Source: Phalacrocorax aristotelis | Taxonomy: Eukaryota > Chordata > Aves > Suliformes > Phalacrocoracidae | Length of the DNA: 64,000 bases | Assembly: GCF_949628215.1 (NCBI RefSeq) | Contig: NC_134276.1 | Coordinates: 38,208,067-38,272,066, forward strand | Reading direction: 5' to 3' | Shown here: one piece after another, positions 13,011-25,169 of the stretch | Position numbering within the stretch: the stretch's first letter is position 1 | Layout: every line of letters begins with the position of its first letter | Translations under genes and position numbers: made by a program | Notes under the pieces: model-generated | What the model was told of the DNA's origin: nothing | The model's input: only the letters and a program-made list of their open reading frames with translations | Databases searched by the model: none

Positions 13011-15079
13011 AATGATTTTACATGAAAATTCCTAGTATTTTTTTGAATTTTTTTGCCTGTGTGAATCATTCTTCCCACCATAAGGGCTTTATTTTTCCAA
13101 ATGATGTCAGCAGAATTATTTTATGGCATTTTAGCTTTATGCTTAATGGTTGTATATCAAAGTATATAATCACTTATGTCTGATGATTGACTGATTACAG
13201 TTTTCAGCTGTAAACATGCACACAGGTATCTCTGTATTTCACCTCTCCAGTGAAACTGGGGGAGATTTGTCTTTTGTTAAAGAAATACAAAATCTGTTTG
13301 CCTGCTTTTTTTATTTCTTACCTTTCCTAAGCAAAAAATCCCATTCTGCTTTTCATGATTTCCTTGCTGTTTACCAGAGGGATATCAATTAAAAAGATCA
13401 GGCATTATGAAAAGTCATTATTGCTTAAAGACTTTAAAATCCATGCTTTTGTGACTCCCTTGTTACCTATTTTCATATAACCTCTTCCAAATTCGCTAAG
13501 CTGGTAGGAATTGAGATAAATTAGATCATTTGTAGCCTAGTCTTTAATGCCAAATTGAGATCAGTAGTCTGTGTGCTCTACTATGCAGAGCATGGCATTG
13601 TATGCTGGGTTCTCTTGGAGGATCGCATCTCAGATTTACTCTCAGTCCAGACAGTTATTTTGCTTCCCCAGTGTAGGTAGTAGTCATTGCTTTCCTCATT
13701 TTCTTTCCACAATTTTCAACACTTCCCTCCTGTGTGCTGGTTCTGTCCAATGCTTTCTGTGCCACAGAAGATGGCAGCAGGTTGGATTGCAGAGTCCCAG
13801 GTATGGACTTTGCATAAATTTAAAAATACGTGGTTGAGAACAGCCCTGCAGATGCTGCTAGCTAGCATTCGCTGTTACATAATGATGGCAAGTTCCTTCA
13901 TTGCACTCACGTTTCTTGTTTACAAGGAAGGTGGGATTTCATTCTTCTTAACTGACAATCTTGTTGAAATCTTGTTGAAATATTACCTTGACTTATTTTG
14001 CACCTAACAGTAATTTCTAAAGAGTCTCACACAGGGAAGAACATTTTTACTTCTGTGAACTGTGGTTGACTCACTATTGAAGTAAGTGCTTGATTCTGCA
14101 GTCTTTACATCTTAGTTCTGGACTTAAACTGCATCCTTTCTTCTTTTAAAATGTATGTGGTAGAGTTCAGTTCTGCCTGTAATACCCTTTGGAAGAGTGG
14201 CATTTCTGCAGATCAAAACTCATTTGAATTTTTATCTGAACTTTCCAAACCACAGTGCTTTTGAATAAGATCTACCTTCAGAAAATGTCTCAAAGTTTTG
14301 CTTTGCAACAGTTGACAAGATTTTGAACAGGAGAAAAAAAACTGTTGTACATCAGATTGTCCTTCTGAAACCTGGCAAATGTAAATGTAGATTTGGAGAG
14401 CAAGGTTGGGATTACATTAGGAGCCCTGGCGAGATGCTGGCTATACTTATAACTCTGGAAAATAGGGTAACTTCTATCTCAGTTAAGAATTTGAGAGAAT
14501 GACAAAGCTGCAATTGTTTACAGAGACTTGGTCCTAGGCTCTGTTTGCCTGAGAATTCATTGACCTGCTTAAAATGATAAGTCTGGTTTTACTTACAGGA
14601 CTCCTGTCTGCTTCCAAACACCAGAGGTACTCCACGAAATAGGTGTGAATGGATCATCTGTGATTTGAAACGATGTTAAAACTTAATTGATAGAAACTCT
14701 TCCATGAGTTGTCTTGCAGCATGTGTGCTGAGAGGGTATTTTAAGGTAGGCTGAAGCCACTGTGTGGAGGTGGGTCACACTTGAGGCAGTAAAGTGCTGC
14801 TACTAATAGGCTTTGGCATTAAGGATTGGTCCACACACAAAAAATGAAGGTTTTAAGAACAGGACTAGGAATCTCAAAATGACCAACAATGATCATGCCG
14901 ACTAGCTGTTTTACCATAAGCCAGTTCACTGGCCACATAAGCAGAGTTAGTGAAGGAGGTGGAGGAGGTATGCACATTGCGCTGGAGCTAACCTGGTTTA
15001 TGGAAGTGTTAGCGCAGGTACAGTACTGAAGTAGTAGTATGTAGCTGTACTCATATAAATAATAAACAAAATAAAATTC
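13011..15079. other. Unique DNA, no gene recognised
   Basis: AT-rich sequence with only short open frames, the longest 106 codons at 13687-14007. A small GGA-rich patch lies at 14953-14970. I see no repeat family, RNA gene or convincing exon. Confidence 0.45.
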
Positions 15080-15092
15080 TATTTTAAAAATA

Positions 15093-16394
15093 GAACTGCG
15101 GGCCATCACAAGTCAAATGAAGCACGTGATTGGGAAAAGCCAACATGGCTTCACTAAAGGCAGATCGTGCTTGACAAACCTGGTGGCCTTCTATGACAAA
15201 GTGACTTGCCTGGTTGACATGGGGCGGGTGGTGGACAACATTGTCTACTTGGACTTCTCCAAGGCCTTTGGTATGGTCCCCCACAGTCTGGTTCTGGAGA
15301 AATTAATGCGTTATGGCCTAGGCAAGTGGCCTGTGCAGTGAGTGGGGAACTGGCTGACAGGCCGCACCCAAAGGGTGGTGGTAAATAGCTCCTTTTCCAA
15401 CTGGCAACCTGTCACCGGTGGGGTCCCCCAGGGATCAATATTGGGCCCAATGTTATTCAACTTCTTCATAAGTGATCTGGATAATGGCATCAAGTATAGC
15501 CTGATGAAGTTTGCTGATGACACCAAGTTGAGTGGGGAAGTAGACACCAGAAGGGAGAGCTGCTCTGTGCGGAGATCTGGATAGGCTGGAAGAGTGGGCC
15601 AGCAAGAACTTTATGAAATTCAACAAGGACAAGTGTAAGGTCAGGCACCTGGGAAAACATAATTCAGGAGTGCAGCACAAGTTGGGATCCACCTGGCTGG
15701 GGAGCAGCTCTGTGGAAAGGGACCTGGGGGTCCTGGTGGACAGGAAGCTCAACATGAGCGAGCAGTGTGCTGCTGCAGCCAAGAAGGCCAACAGGATGCT
15801 GGGTTGCATCAGAAAGGGCATCACCAGCAGAGAAAAGAAGTCATCATCCCACTCTACTCAGCGCTTGTCAGGCCACACCTGGAGTACTGTGTGCAGTTCT
15901 GGTCCCCGCTGTACAAAAAGGATGTGGACAGGCTGGAAGGGGTCCAGAGAAGGGCCACCAAGATGATCAGAGGACTGGGAAGCCTGCCATACAAGGACAG
16001 GCTGGGAGAACTGGGTTTGTTCAGCCTTGCGAAAACGAGGCTTCGAGGGGATCCTAACACCATGTACCAGCACATAAGGGCAGCTACAAAGAGGATGGAG
16101 ACGCCCTTTTTACACGGAGTCACATGGAGAGGACAAGGGGGAATGGACACAAGTTGCTCTTGGGGAGATTCCAATTGGACACAAGAGGGAAACTTTTCAC
16201 AGTGAGGACAGTCACCCATTGGAATAATCTCCCCAGGGAAGTGGTTGACTCGGCCACGTTGGACACCTTCAAGAGTCGTCTGGACAGGGTGCTGGGCCAT
16301 CTTGTCTAGACTGTGCTCTTCCGAGAAAGGTTGGACCAGATGATCCCTGAGGTCCCTTCCAACCTGTGATTCTGTAATTCCGTGATTTTGTGAT
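15093..16394 (+). mobile_element. 5'-truncated CR1 LINE with 3' tail
   Basis: The element begins within the reverse transcriptase region of ORF2 (GGGCCATCACAAG) and runs through the end of ORF2 to a 3' tail of GTGATTCTGTAATTCCGTGAT-type octamer repeats, about 1.3 kb in all. A perfect 13-bp direct repeat, TATTTTAAAAATA, flanks it at 15080-15092 and 16395-16407 and fits a target-site duplication. CR1 copies usually have very short or no duplications, so this is noteworthy. The reading frame is broken, so this copy is not autonomous. Confidence 0.95.
15108..16309 (+). pseudogene. CR1 ORF2 reverse transcriptase remnant
   Basis: The decayed coding part of the CR1 copy. In order it shows [14 protein letters not shown], the motif A region VYLDFSKAF, the GGVPQGSILGP block near 15418-15450, and the catalytic FADD box at 15510-15521. 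The C-terminal region follows, with [24 protein letters not shown] and LPREVVDSATL. A stop at 15339-15341 replaces the usual tryptophan. Frameshifts lie near 15550-15580, 15835-15845 and 16090-16200, so no single frame spans the domain. In an intact element this enzyme would reverse-transcribe LINE RNA at the nicked target. Here it is inactive. Confidence 0.9.
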
Positions 16395-16691
16395 TATTTT
16401 AAAAATAAAATTTTCATTATGTTTCTGTGTATTTCTATTCTTTTCAGCCTTTGGAGTGTGTTTAGGACATGATTCAAGCTTGTCTGCACACACACAGACT
16501 GTGAACCTGCTCTTTGCTTAAGTTAGGGCTGAAGGACTGAAAAATCACCAAGAGGGTTTCAGAACTGCGTAGCCCAGTCCAGACCTGTGTCATAAAATGT
16601 CACCCTATGTGATGTAAATTCTCAGAATTACCTTTTTTTGGAATAGGAGTATGCAGTTGTCATTTGTTTATCGTCATGTAGATGAGGCACT

Positions 16692-16776
16692 TCAGGGCAT
16701 GGTAGCGTTGGGTTGACGGTTGGACTTGATGATCCTAGAGGTCTTTTCCAACCTTAATGATTATATGATTCTATGA
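16692..16776 (+). mobile_element. CR1 3'-end fragment
   Basis: A very short, severely 5'-truncated CR1. The GTTGGACTTGATGATCCTAG segment is followed by AGGTCTTTTCCAACCTTAATG and the tail TGATTATATGATTCTATG. This is the classic bird CR1 3' untranslated end. No target duplication is evident. It lies 300 bp downstream of a larger CR1 in the same orientation but has a different 3' sequence, so it is a separate insertion. Confidence 0.9.
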
Positions 16777-19700
16777 ATTCAGGGGAAGATGGATAAGCAC
16801 CTCAACCAAGTCACCTGGAAAAAAACCCTCCAAAAGTTAGACACGATTGACATTACAGCTGACTTCATCTGAGGAGGCGGTGCATTATTTATGCCTTCAG
16901 AAATCAACGAGTAGGACATACCTAGGAAATAGGTAAACCTCATTCTAACCTTCATTCAGCCTAAAACAGCTTGAATGTTAGTTTCCGATAAACTATCAGA
17001 ATGCTCTGACTTCAAGACCATGGGATAATTTTGGGTAAGAAGACTTAAAATCGCTCCTTTGAATGTGGGCAACTGTATAGCCAGGCATGTAAGAGTGCTG
17101 TGGATAGCTACCAAAAACACCCCAACCAACCAAAGCACCAAAATCCAAAAACAACAACCAAAAAAACCAAAAACCAAACAAAAGAAAAAAAAACCCCAAA
17201 ATGTGGGGAAGCTCTTCTTTAGCCTTGTACCTAAGGCCCCTACCTGAAGTGTTAAAAATTGCCTCAGGGGTTTATGCATTATGCTTAGCTAGATAAAATA
17301 AAACAAGGATCAGACCCCAAAATCTCCCTATCGAGTGGAGTGCTCTGAGTTAACACTGGATTGTCTTTCATGTCCACCTATAAAGCTATAATGCCTTTGG
17401 CAATCTTGACCACACGGAAGTCCAGCTACAAGAGGTGCTGAGAACACCCTGCTAGTGACTAAACCTCTGGGGGAAACTGCATTTCTTCACGCTGAGTTGA
17501 GTTTAGAGTCTGAGGCCTCAGCATCTCCTTGGAAGGGAGGCCTTTGTGCAGAATCTTTGTAGTCCTGTCACGATGCCCTACTCCCCTGCTGGCAAAGAGG
17601 GCTGCTGACACTGAATCCTGACCAACGAGGGTATGGGAACGTGGTCTGCACTTGACTCACAGCTGCAGTTTCTTACCCCATCACCTCTTCTCTCTCCCAT
17701 CCATACACTTTTTCTTGTAGTTGCTGTGGACTGAGCAGCGGGTGACAGCACTCTGTCTCTCTTTTCTCCTGTCTTTGTCCTTTACTTTCTGTGGCTGCCA
17801 CCCCACAGAAGGCAACAAAGCTGATGGGCTGGAGGATGCTGTGAGGACTAATGGGAAGGAGAGGTGGGACTGTGCTACCAGCATCAGCAGAGGAACATAC
17901 AGCAAGACCCAGAAAATACAGAAAAGGTAATAGCCTAGATTGTGGTAGTGTCTGCATTATGCTGGCTGCAGCATTCAGAGAATTTCAGTGAGATCATTTC
18001 TTCTGTGAAATGAAATATGGGATCCTCCTCCACCACCTAAGTTACCACCGCAGACACACCAGCTCCACTTTGAGGTGTATAGCTCTGTGCTGAAGAGACC
18101 TCACCAGTGACATGGCGGTCAGTAGGGAAAAGCAGTATGAAAATCATCGGCATCAAGGAAATATTGTAAAGGAGATTCATCTGTGCTATTCAGAAATAAG
18201 AATATTCGTGTACGGTAGCTGTTAGAGGGGAATGTGATCTTTTTCTGCTTTGGTAGCAATACTAGAATGGAGACAGCATTGGAAGACTTAAGCTTTACAA
18301 TGTCTGTTCACAGCATGTCAAACTGAAGCTAATAGGCAAAATGGGAAGAATGGTTGACAAGAATTTTTGCTTCTGAGGAGATCATTCACTGCAAATTTTG
18401 AAACCAAAATTAATAGCCAAAAAGCCTAAAAATTTGACACTTTGGAAGAGAGAAAAAAAAAAAAAGGGAAAAGTATCCTTTGAACACTTTCTGGAGCCAG
18501 GTTGGAAAAGGAATAAATCAGGTGGCTCTGAGGAAAATGAAATGCACATGTTGCGTTGCTCAGAGAAGATGGAAGTGAGGCATTACCATGTACCAGCAGA
18601 GCTGAATGATCTCCACAGCAGATGTGAGCTCCTGTGATCTGTGAATATGCACTGTAACAGTGCAGAGCAGGACTGAAAACTCTAGTAAATAGGCACCCTC
18701 CACTCTTTGTATATATGTTGGAAGACCAAGTGATGCATGCTTTCCCATGTGCAATAAAAAAAAGGCAAAATAAAAACATATCTAGGTTGCTATTACAAGA
18801 GGAAAGGCAGAGATCAGTTGCAAAAATGAGATTTGAACTGGGATCCTGTTTGCACACACAGTCTGGAAACAGTCAGTGCCAGCACATCCATTCATCCAAA
18901 GAGTGTTATGGATCTCAGAGGGTGTAAAATGGAGAATATATATGCAGGAGGAGATCTAGCCACAAGACCAATTATTTTTGTCCTCAGGTTAAAAACAACC
19001 TGAAGACCGATTTAGACCAACTGGGAAACAGGCTATCACTTCCCTAGTGTGGTTGAGTGGATGGCACTTTGGTATAGAAATGTGTGTATTGTTAATTGGC
19101 CCTGAGCTCCTTCATTTAACAAGGCCCCTCTCCGCGTACGAAATGCAATAAACTGCCCAGGCAGGACCACAGAGGAAGCTGGGAGACTGTTGTAAGATCG
19201 GACTGGTACAAGCTCCTGGAGCTGGTTTTGTCAGTCCTGTGGAGTGCCACATGGTAAACTAGGGAGGTAAATATAAACCAGGAAATATTCATCCTCCTGC
19301 TCTGCGGAAGGGTCCACCATACCTAGACTACCTCGCATTGATGTTTGTCTAACCTTTTCCTTTAAAATCCTTGATGATGGGAGTCATGCCTGGGGGTGAA
19401 TGTGTAGCTGTTGCTCACTCATTGTCTGATATTTTTCATCTCCAAGGGTGACAACTTGCAGCACAAGCATCCTGTGCTGGCTCCCTGCAATGCGTACTCA
19501 CCAGCCTCTGAACCTCTTCAGGACTTGGATCTCTGCAAACTACCTTAAATAATGTGTCATTTCCATGGAGGCAGTGCATTCCAGTTTATCAGCTCCACAC
19601 TGGTTCGTCCCATGACACTCAGCTCATCCCATGAAACTAGGCTGTCTTTTTAATGAAGCAAATTACAAGTGTAATTATCCAAGCTTCATATGTCAAAGGA

Positions 19701-20206
19701 ATAGATACAAAGGCTGAAAGAAAAAAGATTACAAGTGAAGTAAAATTCATTTTAACAAGGGGATACGTCCCTTGCTGCACTACTGGCCTGGGATGCAGGC
19801 TGCCTCCTGCTTCCCCTCTTTTTAACAGAACACCACTACATTTCAGGATTAGCTGCTTCTCTGTTCAGGAGAGTCATAACTATCTTTAAAATCTCTTAGA
19901 TTTAAGGCACTCTGTGCATGGTGCATTGCCAAAGAGGTTGTTGTACATATCTTCAGTTGTGTCAGTGCCCTGCAGCTCATTCTTGTTTTTATTATTAAAA
20001 AGGTACCACAGGAACAGATATTCTCTCTTGACTTGTCTCTAAAGGCAGGATGTTCCCTCACCTACTCTGGTGTGGGGGCACAGTGGGAACTCCGCCACTT
20101 CTGTCATAACCTAATAATTTGGTGATACTCAAATCCACTTTTTCCATGCTGTGAACTGAGCGATTGCACCCTGCCTTTCCTTTCAGTGACTTCGGACAAT
20201 GGTGTT
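16777..20206. other. Unique DNA with A/C-rich low-complexity patch
   Basis: Positions 17108-17200 form a low-complexity tract of A with scattered CC (AAAACC-like), which explains the open frames on both strands there. An A-run lies near 18451-18466. Open frames of up to 143 codons at 18426-18857 (minus) show no recognisable domain. No RNA gene or repeat family is recognised. Confidence 0.45.
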
Positions 20207-20336
20207 TCTCCCTTTGTGTGTGTGCATGTGTGTATTTATAAGAAAGCATAAAGTATATACATATATAATATGTGTGTGTGTGTGTGTGTGTGAATATATA
20301 TATAAATAAATATATACATATATATATACGTGTGTC
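20207..20336. repeat. Compound TG/TA microsatellite
   Basis: A compound dinucleotide tract has GTGTGTGTGCATGTGTGT on the left, a run of about 12 TG units at 20270-20292 and TATATA-rich segments to 20328. Such tracts are length-polymorphic. The tract abuts a fossil CR1 starting near 20370. Confidence 0.9.
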
Positions 20337-21035
20337 ATATCCCCTCAACCTATTCTCTTGGACAGAGAGTCCTTGAACAATTCCTCACAGCTCTTATGTT
20401 TAAGAAGGTGTTGTCTCTGTTGTTTCAACTGTCTGTTTTCCACTGACTATTCTGAATTTTTTCCAGCTCTCAACTGAAGCGTGCTGCATGAAGCTGGACA
20501 TAGTGATCTAGGTGGAGTGCAGTCATATAGGGTACAATACTTTGCGTTTGCTTACATAAAGATTACTGTGAATACATCCCAAAATGCAAGAAAAGGACAA
20601 ATCACAACGGTAATTTGTTGTCTCAAATTAGGATTGCTTGACAATACACTACTGGATTAATCAAGCTCTCCACATTTTTATTGTTATATTAATCCTTTTA
20701 AGTATTACCCTTTGTTGTTTATTGAATAGCATCATGCTTATTTCATACAATGTCTCCAATTTACGGAGAAATTTAAGACTTTAATCCTATTATCCCAAAT
20801 GCTTGCAAGGCCTCATGGCCAGGTACCATCTGTACATTTTCCAAATGTAATCTCTTCTGTAATCCGACCAGTTCAAAGTAAACCTGGCATAGAACTGGAT
20901 CCATGATCTATCTATCACGATCTGGTGCAAAATGTTCTCCCCATTTTATCAGAGAATTATTTAAAACTACTCACTGGATGAGGCCTTTTTGAACACCTAT
21001 GTAGCTACCTCATGGCAATTTCATTTAGATAAAAT

Positions 21036-21384
21036 CACATAGAATCATAGAATGTCCTCAGTTGGAAGGGACCCACAAGGATCATCCCTGAACAGGACAA
21101 CCTCAGATTTCACACCATCTCTCTGAGGGCACTGTCCAAGTGTTTCTTGAATATCACCAGCCTTGGTGCCATGACTGCCTCCCTGGGGAGCCTATTCCAG
21201 TGCTCCACCACCCTCTGGGTGAAGAACCTTTTCCTAATACCCAACCTAACCCTCCACTGGCACATCTTCTTGCCATTCCCTCGGGTCCTGTCATTGGTCA
21301 GCAGAGAGAAGAAATCAGTGCCTGTCCCTCCTCCTCCCCTTGTGACGAAGCTGCAGACCATGTTTTACCAAACATGGGGTTTGG
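21036..21384 (-). mobile_element. CR1 LINE nested in older CR1
   Basis: The plus strand shows the inverted 3' tail CACATAGAATCATAGAATG, then AGTTGGAAGGGACCC and the conserved 3'-terminal coding region with CCTGGGGAGCCTATTCCAGTG. Read on the minus strand, the last coding segment ends in [19 protein letters not shown], typical of CR1 ORF2 C-termini. A 6-bp direct repeat, TAAAAT, flanks it at 21030-21035 and 21385-21390. The 5' junction carries about 22 bp of non-CR1 sequence that forms a hairpin. The host sequence on either side is one older CR1, which gives a relative age order. Confidence 0.9.
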
Positions 21385-21389
21385 TAAAA
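21363..21389. repeat. Fold-back hairpin at CR1 5' junction
   Basis: TTTTACCAAAC at 21363-21373 and its exact reverse complement at 21379-21389 are separated by the 5-base loop ATGGG. The right arm overlaps the target duplication copy. The position exactly at the truncated 5' end suggests that filler DNA was copied from the target flank in inverted orientation during insertion. Confidence 0.85.
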
Positions 21390-22330
21390 TACAAAAGTCA
21401 TCTGGATTAACATCAGAAGCCCTGGTAAAGTCAGAGTGTCTCAAAAGATCTGGCTACACATTCTGATCCATCAGATCCCACCAGAGAAATTAGATAGATC
21501 TGGCACAGTTTATCCTTCACAGCTATATGTTGGCTGTCCACCCCAGCCTCAACCCTTAGGCCAGAGTCTGTCAAACTGCTTGTGGTCCAGGAGGCTGTTG
21601 TGAGCGGCCTGAAGCTGGTCCATGGTTAGCATCTGCTCCTAAAAGGGCCACAGTAGTTTGTTGTCCTCTTCCCCACCACCCAGCCTGCCAGACCTTCCTG
21701 CTGCGTGAACGTGCCTAAGGAGGAAACAAGGGTCAAGAACGCTACTTTCAGTGCTTTTAGGTTGCTGTGTAGTAATTTGTTCTTGTGTGTCACCATGTAT
21801 AAAAATTAAACTAATTAATCTTGGTTCCCCAGGCTTGCTTTCTTTAATCAGTCAGGGAGTATATTTACCTTCCTCTTGATCACTTGAACCTTCCTTGTAT
21901 GCACAAGTTCTTGAAGACCATGAAGACTCCAGAACTTATAGTTCGGAGTCTGCTTTGACTCCCTTCTTCAGTATCTTAGGAGGCATTTCTTTGAGGAATA
22001 CTGACAAGAATTCATTTAAACTGTTTAAGCATTATTTCTTTATCTCTCTCCTAGCCTGTTTCTCTCTCCTTGTAAAACCACTGCTCTAAGTAGCTGATCA
22101 CACATAATCATTTTGTGAAGACTGATGCAAAAAAGGGATTACATTTTTCAGACATCTCTGTACCATTAGTTATTGCTGTCCTCTGATTTGAATAATCAGC
22201 CTACATTTTCCTTTGCCTTTTCCACACCTTTATTTTATTTGTAAAACATTTTCTAGTTTCCTTTTATGTCCTTTGCTACTTGTAAACCATTTTGGAAATT
22301 ATTTTTTCTGATTTTATCCCTGCATGACTT

Positions 22331-23902
22331 GCTGCTTCCTTAATACTGGTGTGATCAGATAAAGTGGTAGGTTCTTGCCTGTAGTACTAGAACTAGGGTG
22401 TTACTTCTTATTACCATAGGCAAATGTGGGAGTCCAGATCTAAAATCCTGTCTCTGCAAGATTTTGAGATAGAAGTCTTCAGCCCCAACCTTTTCTCAGG
22501 AAACACTGAACACCACTATGAGTGTGATCTTTAATGCTTAAAGAAAATTGTTTTCCATCACCCGGAAGTTTTTTTATTTCCTACAGATACGGTGTGGATT
22601 TACCATACTGTAGTAAAAAAAGGAAAGCTTCCTGAGTAATCTTGGAAAGCCAGCTATTAAACATCAAACGGAATAATCTTTACATTATAATTTTCTTAGA
22701 GTTGCTGTGAGTTTATATATTGCCTTTCCAAAGCATACAATTATAGAACAACTGAAATGTGGCCAACTCTGCAGTGAAGGGCAGTAGCCAGGGAGGCTGT
22801 TGACGAGGCAGAGAAAATGTTGGTGAAGGACAATGGGGCAATCCTTCTTTTCATGAGAAAAGTGTCACTCATTCTTTAATGTCCTTGCAGAGCAGACAAG
22901 GCCTCATTTTTTACAGTCCCCTATTATCATAATGGCTCTCTGTTATACACTGAGTAGTCACTAACAAGGCTACCCCCCTGCCCTTTCTTTTTAATTACTT
23001 CCAGGTTAATGCATCACGTTTCATTCAGGTTCATTTGCCCAGGCCACATTTTTCCCTTCTGGATGCCCGTTCTGGCCTCTCTGTGCCTCAAACGCTGACA
23101 ATATAAATATCAGTCTCAAAGCAAAAAATATCTCTGCCTATCAGACAACTCTGTAATTTACATTTAGATTTATTTCATTTCTCAGACTCTGCAAGTCACA
23201 GAGCTGGGAACATTTTGGCCTGCAAAACCTTTTTCAAAAAGCTGAAGCTGCATTCTCATCCTCTTTTCAAACTATCAGACACCAGGTGCTGACCCAGTCC
23301 CATTAACCAATTACTCAAACGTCACACAATTAATCTTTCATTGCGATTCAATCAAGTTCATTCCCATCTCCATATTATTCTTTACAATCCCCTGTGTAAA
23401 ACCTGCACATTTTTGTCACTGTTCATTTTGCCCTGGTCTGTGCTGCTTCAGGCTGGGAAATGAAGTGACTGTAAATGTAATTTATAGAATCATTGGCTGT
23501 ATGGAAACCCTTTTCAGGCTGACCTGATACGACAGGTTGTAATCGTTTCTTTGCAACAGCTCTGGTTTGTCAAGTAGACAGGCTTTTTTCTTTAAATATC
23601 CAAAATAACAGATTTGTTTGAGCAGGATTAGGTGGTGTTCAGAGCTCTATTGCTGTCTTATCCTTTGTCTCTTTTGTTTCACACAAACCCTTTTTCTTGC
23701 AGCCTTCTGCTCATACTGAGCTTTGGAAAGAAAAGGAAGGGAATACTAGCAGGCAAAAATTAGGTACAGAAATTGAAATCTCCACCCTCACCTTCAGGTA
23801 TTTGAACTGAATTCAGTAAAAGCCTTTGCCATAGCTGGGGTGCAGGAGTATGTGCTGCCTCTTCTGACAGAAATAAACCTCTCTGTTCCTGTTTCCCTCC
23901 CA
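22331..23902. other. Unique DNA, possible conserved noncoding block
   Basis: No repeat or exon is recognised. The part from 23020 to 23570 has balanced composition, lacks repeats and holds several homeodomain-like ATTA/TAAT cores, for example CCAATTACTC and CAATTAATC near 23305-23335. That pattern resembles vertebrate regulatory DNA, but this is an impression without alignment. Confidence 0.35.
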
Positions 23903-24037
23903 GTATTCAACCGCCCGGACGCAGTCCCGTGCCCCTGCTCTGGGTGTCCCTGCTCAAGCAGGGGGGTTGGACAAGACGATCTCCAGAGGTCCCTTCTAAC
24001 CCCTAACATTCTGTGGTTCTGTGATTTTGTGATTCTG
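23903..24037 (+). mobile_element. CR1 3'-end fragment
   Basis: A short CR1 3' end reads TTCAACCGCCCGGACGCAGT, then the CCCTGCTCAAGCAGGGGGGTTGG stem region, CTCCAGAGGTCCCTTCTAAC and the octamer tail TTCTGTGGTTCTGTGATTTTG. It is the same 3' subfamily type as the minus-strand CR1 at 46490-47950, with the matching GCTTGAGCAGG and GGTTGGAAGGGACCTCTGGAG segments. Severely 5' truncated and non-coding. Confidence 0.93.
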
Positions 24038-24234
24038 CCATGGGCAGGGCTCATCATTAGCATTACATCTGCCCAGTGCAGGGCGGTCAAATACCGTGGT
24101 TTGGTTCCAGAGAAAGAATAGTATGTGGGCCACGCATCTCGGTGTTAGCGCTGGCAGATCGGCTTAGGTCTCAGAGGATTACTCTGACTACCGTATCATG
24201 AAGGAGGAGGATAAAAGTCCTGTTTTCTCAGATG

Positions 24235-25135
24235 GACAAAAAATTAGAGGGCAAGAAGGGATCTCAAGAGATTGCTTACTTAATCCATCACTCTGCCATA
24301 AGGCAGGTTCAACTCTAATTATGGAAATCCTGATAGATACTTGACTAAGCAGTTAAAAGACGTGCAATGTGGGGGACTGCACATACTCTGCCAAGGAGGG
24401 ATGCATACGGTGGAAGCAGGAGGCACAGTGGAATCAGTGCCCTTCTCCATATGGCTAGAAAGTTTTCTTTATTTTCTCTCTGAATCACTGTCACTTCAGT
24501 TTGCCTGTCACTTTCATCCTGACCATCAAAGGCATCAAGAACAGAGTATTCCGCTTCTCTTTGTGATCCTTTTCCCTACTTTATTTTGTATCCCTCTTCA
24601 TTTTTCTTTAGGTAAACAATACCAAATCTTTCAGTCTTTCCATCTAGGTCACATTGTCTAGATCTCTGATCATTCACCTTGCTTTTCTCAGGATTTGTGC
24701 CTGGATTTATTACAGAAACGCAGTGCTGGAAAACTGGGGACAGCTTTCTAGGGATGTTTTACCATGGCTGAATAAAAATACTTGATTACTTTAAGGGTGT
24801 GTCATGCTGTACAAGTATCTATAAGCCCCAGTATGATGATTACCTCGTTTCAAGGCAGTTGTTCACTTATGTTTACTTTGGTTCTACAAAAATTGTCCCT
24901 TACCCACACCTATGAAATCTGACAGCCATTTGATCAGTTTCTTTTTTTGGTGAAGGTATACAAGAATTTTGTTAAAGAGCTTTTCCTGAAGCTGTCTCTT
25001 GATAGCTTTCCTGCTCCATTGAATATAAGATCAATACTTTTCTTAATCTTTGTCTTAACTGCAGTATTCTCACAAACCATTTTCTTGCGATCTTCCATGT
25101 CCCTTGCTAGTTGAATCTGATGTTGCATTGCTTTT
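24235..25135 (-). mobile_element. Second ancient CR1 LINE fossil
   Basis: Diverged CR1 on the minus strand. The left part has CCATCACTCTGCCATAAGGCAGG and CTTGACTAAGCAGTTAAAAGACG, matching the 3' coding end. The middle has TTCTTTAGGTAAACAATACC, CTTTCCATCTAGGTCA and TCTAGATCTCTGATCATTCACC. The right part near 25050-25130 has AACCATTTTCTTGCG, ATGTCCCTTGCTAGTTGAATC and GTTGCATTGC, which align with a more 5' ORF2 segment. The two parts may be one element with an internal deletion or two fossils. An ERV LTR follows at 25170. Confidence 0.6.
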
Positions 25136-25169
25136 TTTTTTTGTTTGCTTTGTTATTTTGTGCCTTCAG

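Larger units (their letters stand above)
20370..22330 (-). mobile_element. Ancient near-2-kb CR1 LINE fossil, interrupted
   Basis: A diverged minus-strand CR1 lies on both sides of a younger CR1 (21036-21384). Left-part landmarks are the ACATCCCAAAATGC segment near 20575, TTTAATCCTATTATCCCAAATGCTTGCAA at 20780-20808, and the region from 20860 that corresponds to the RT core. Right of the insertion, the GCCCTGGTAAAGTCAGA stretch near 21418 continues the same consensus. Further matches are AGTATCTTAGGAGGCATTTC near 21972, and ATTTGTAAAACATTTTCTAG followed by CCTTTTATGTCC near 22238-22270. The order is collinear with a CR1 ORF2 as I recall it, running from the C-terminal part back toward the endonuclease side. 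Everything is heavily mutated. The stretch 21560-21850 aligns poorly. Confidence 0.65.
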
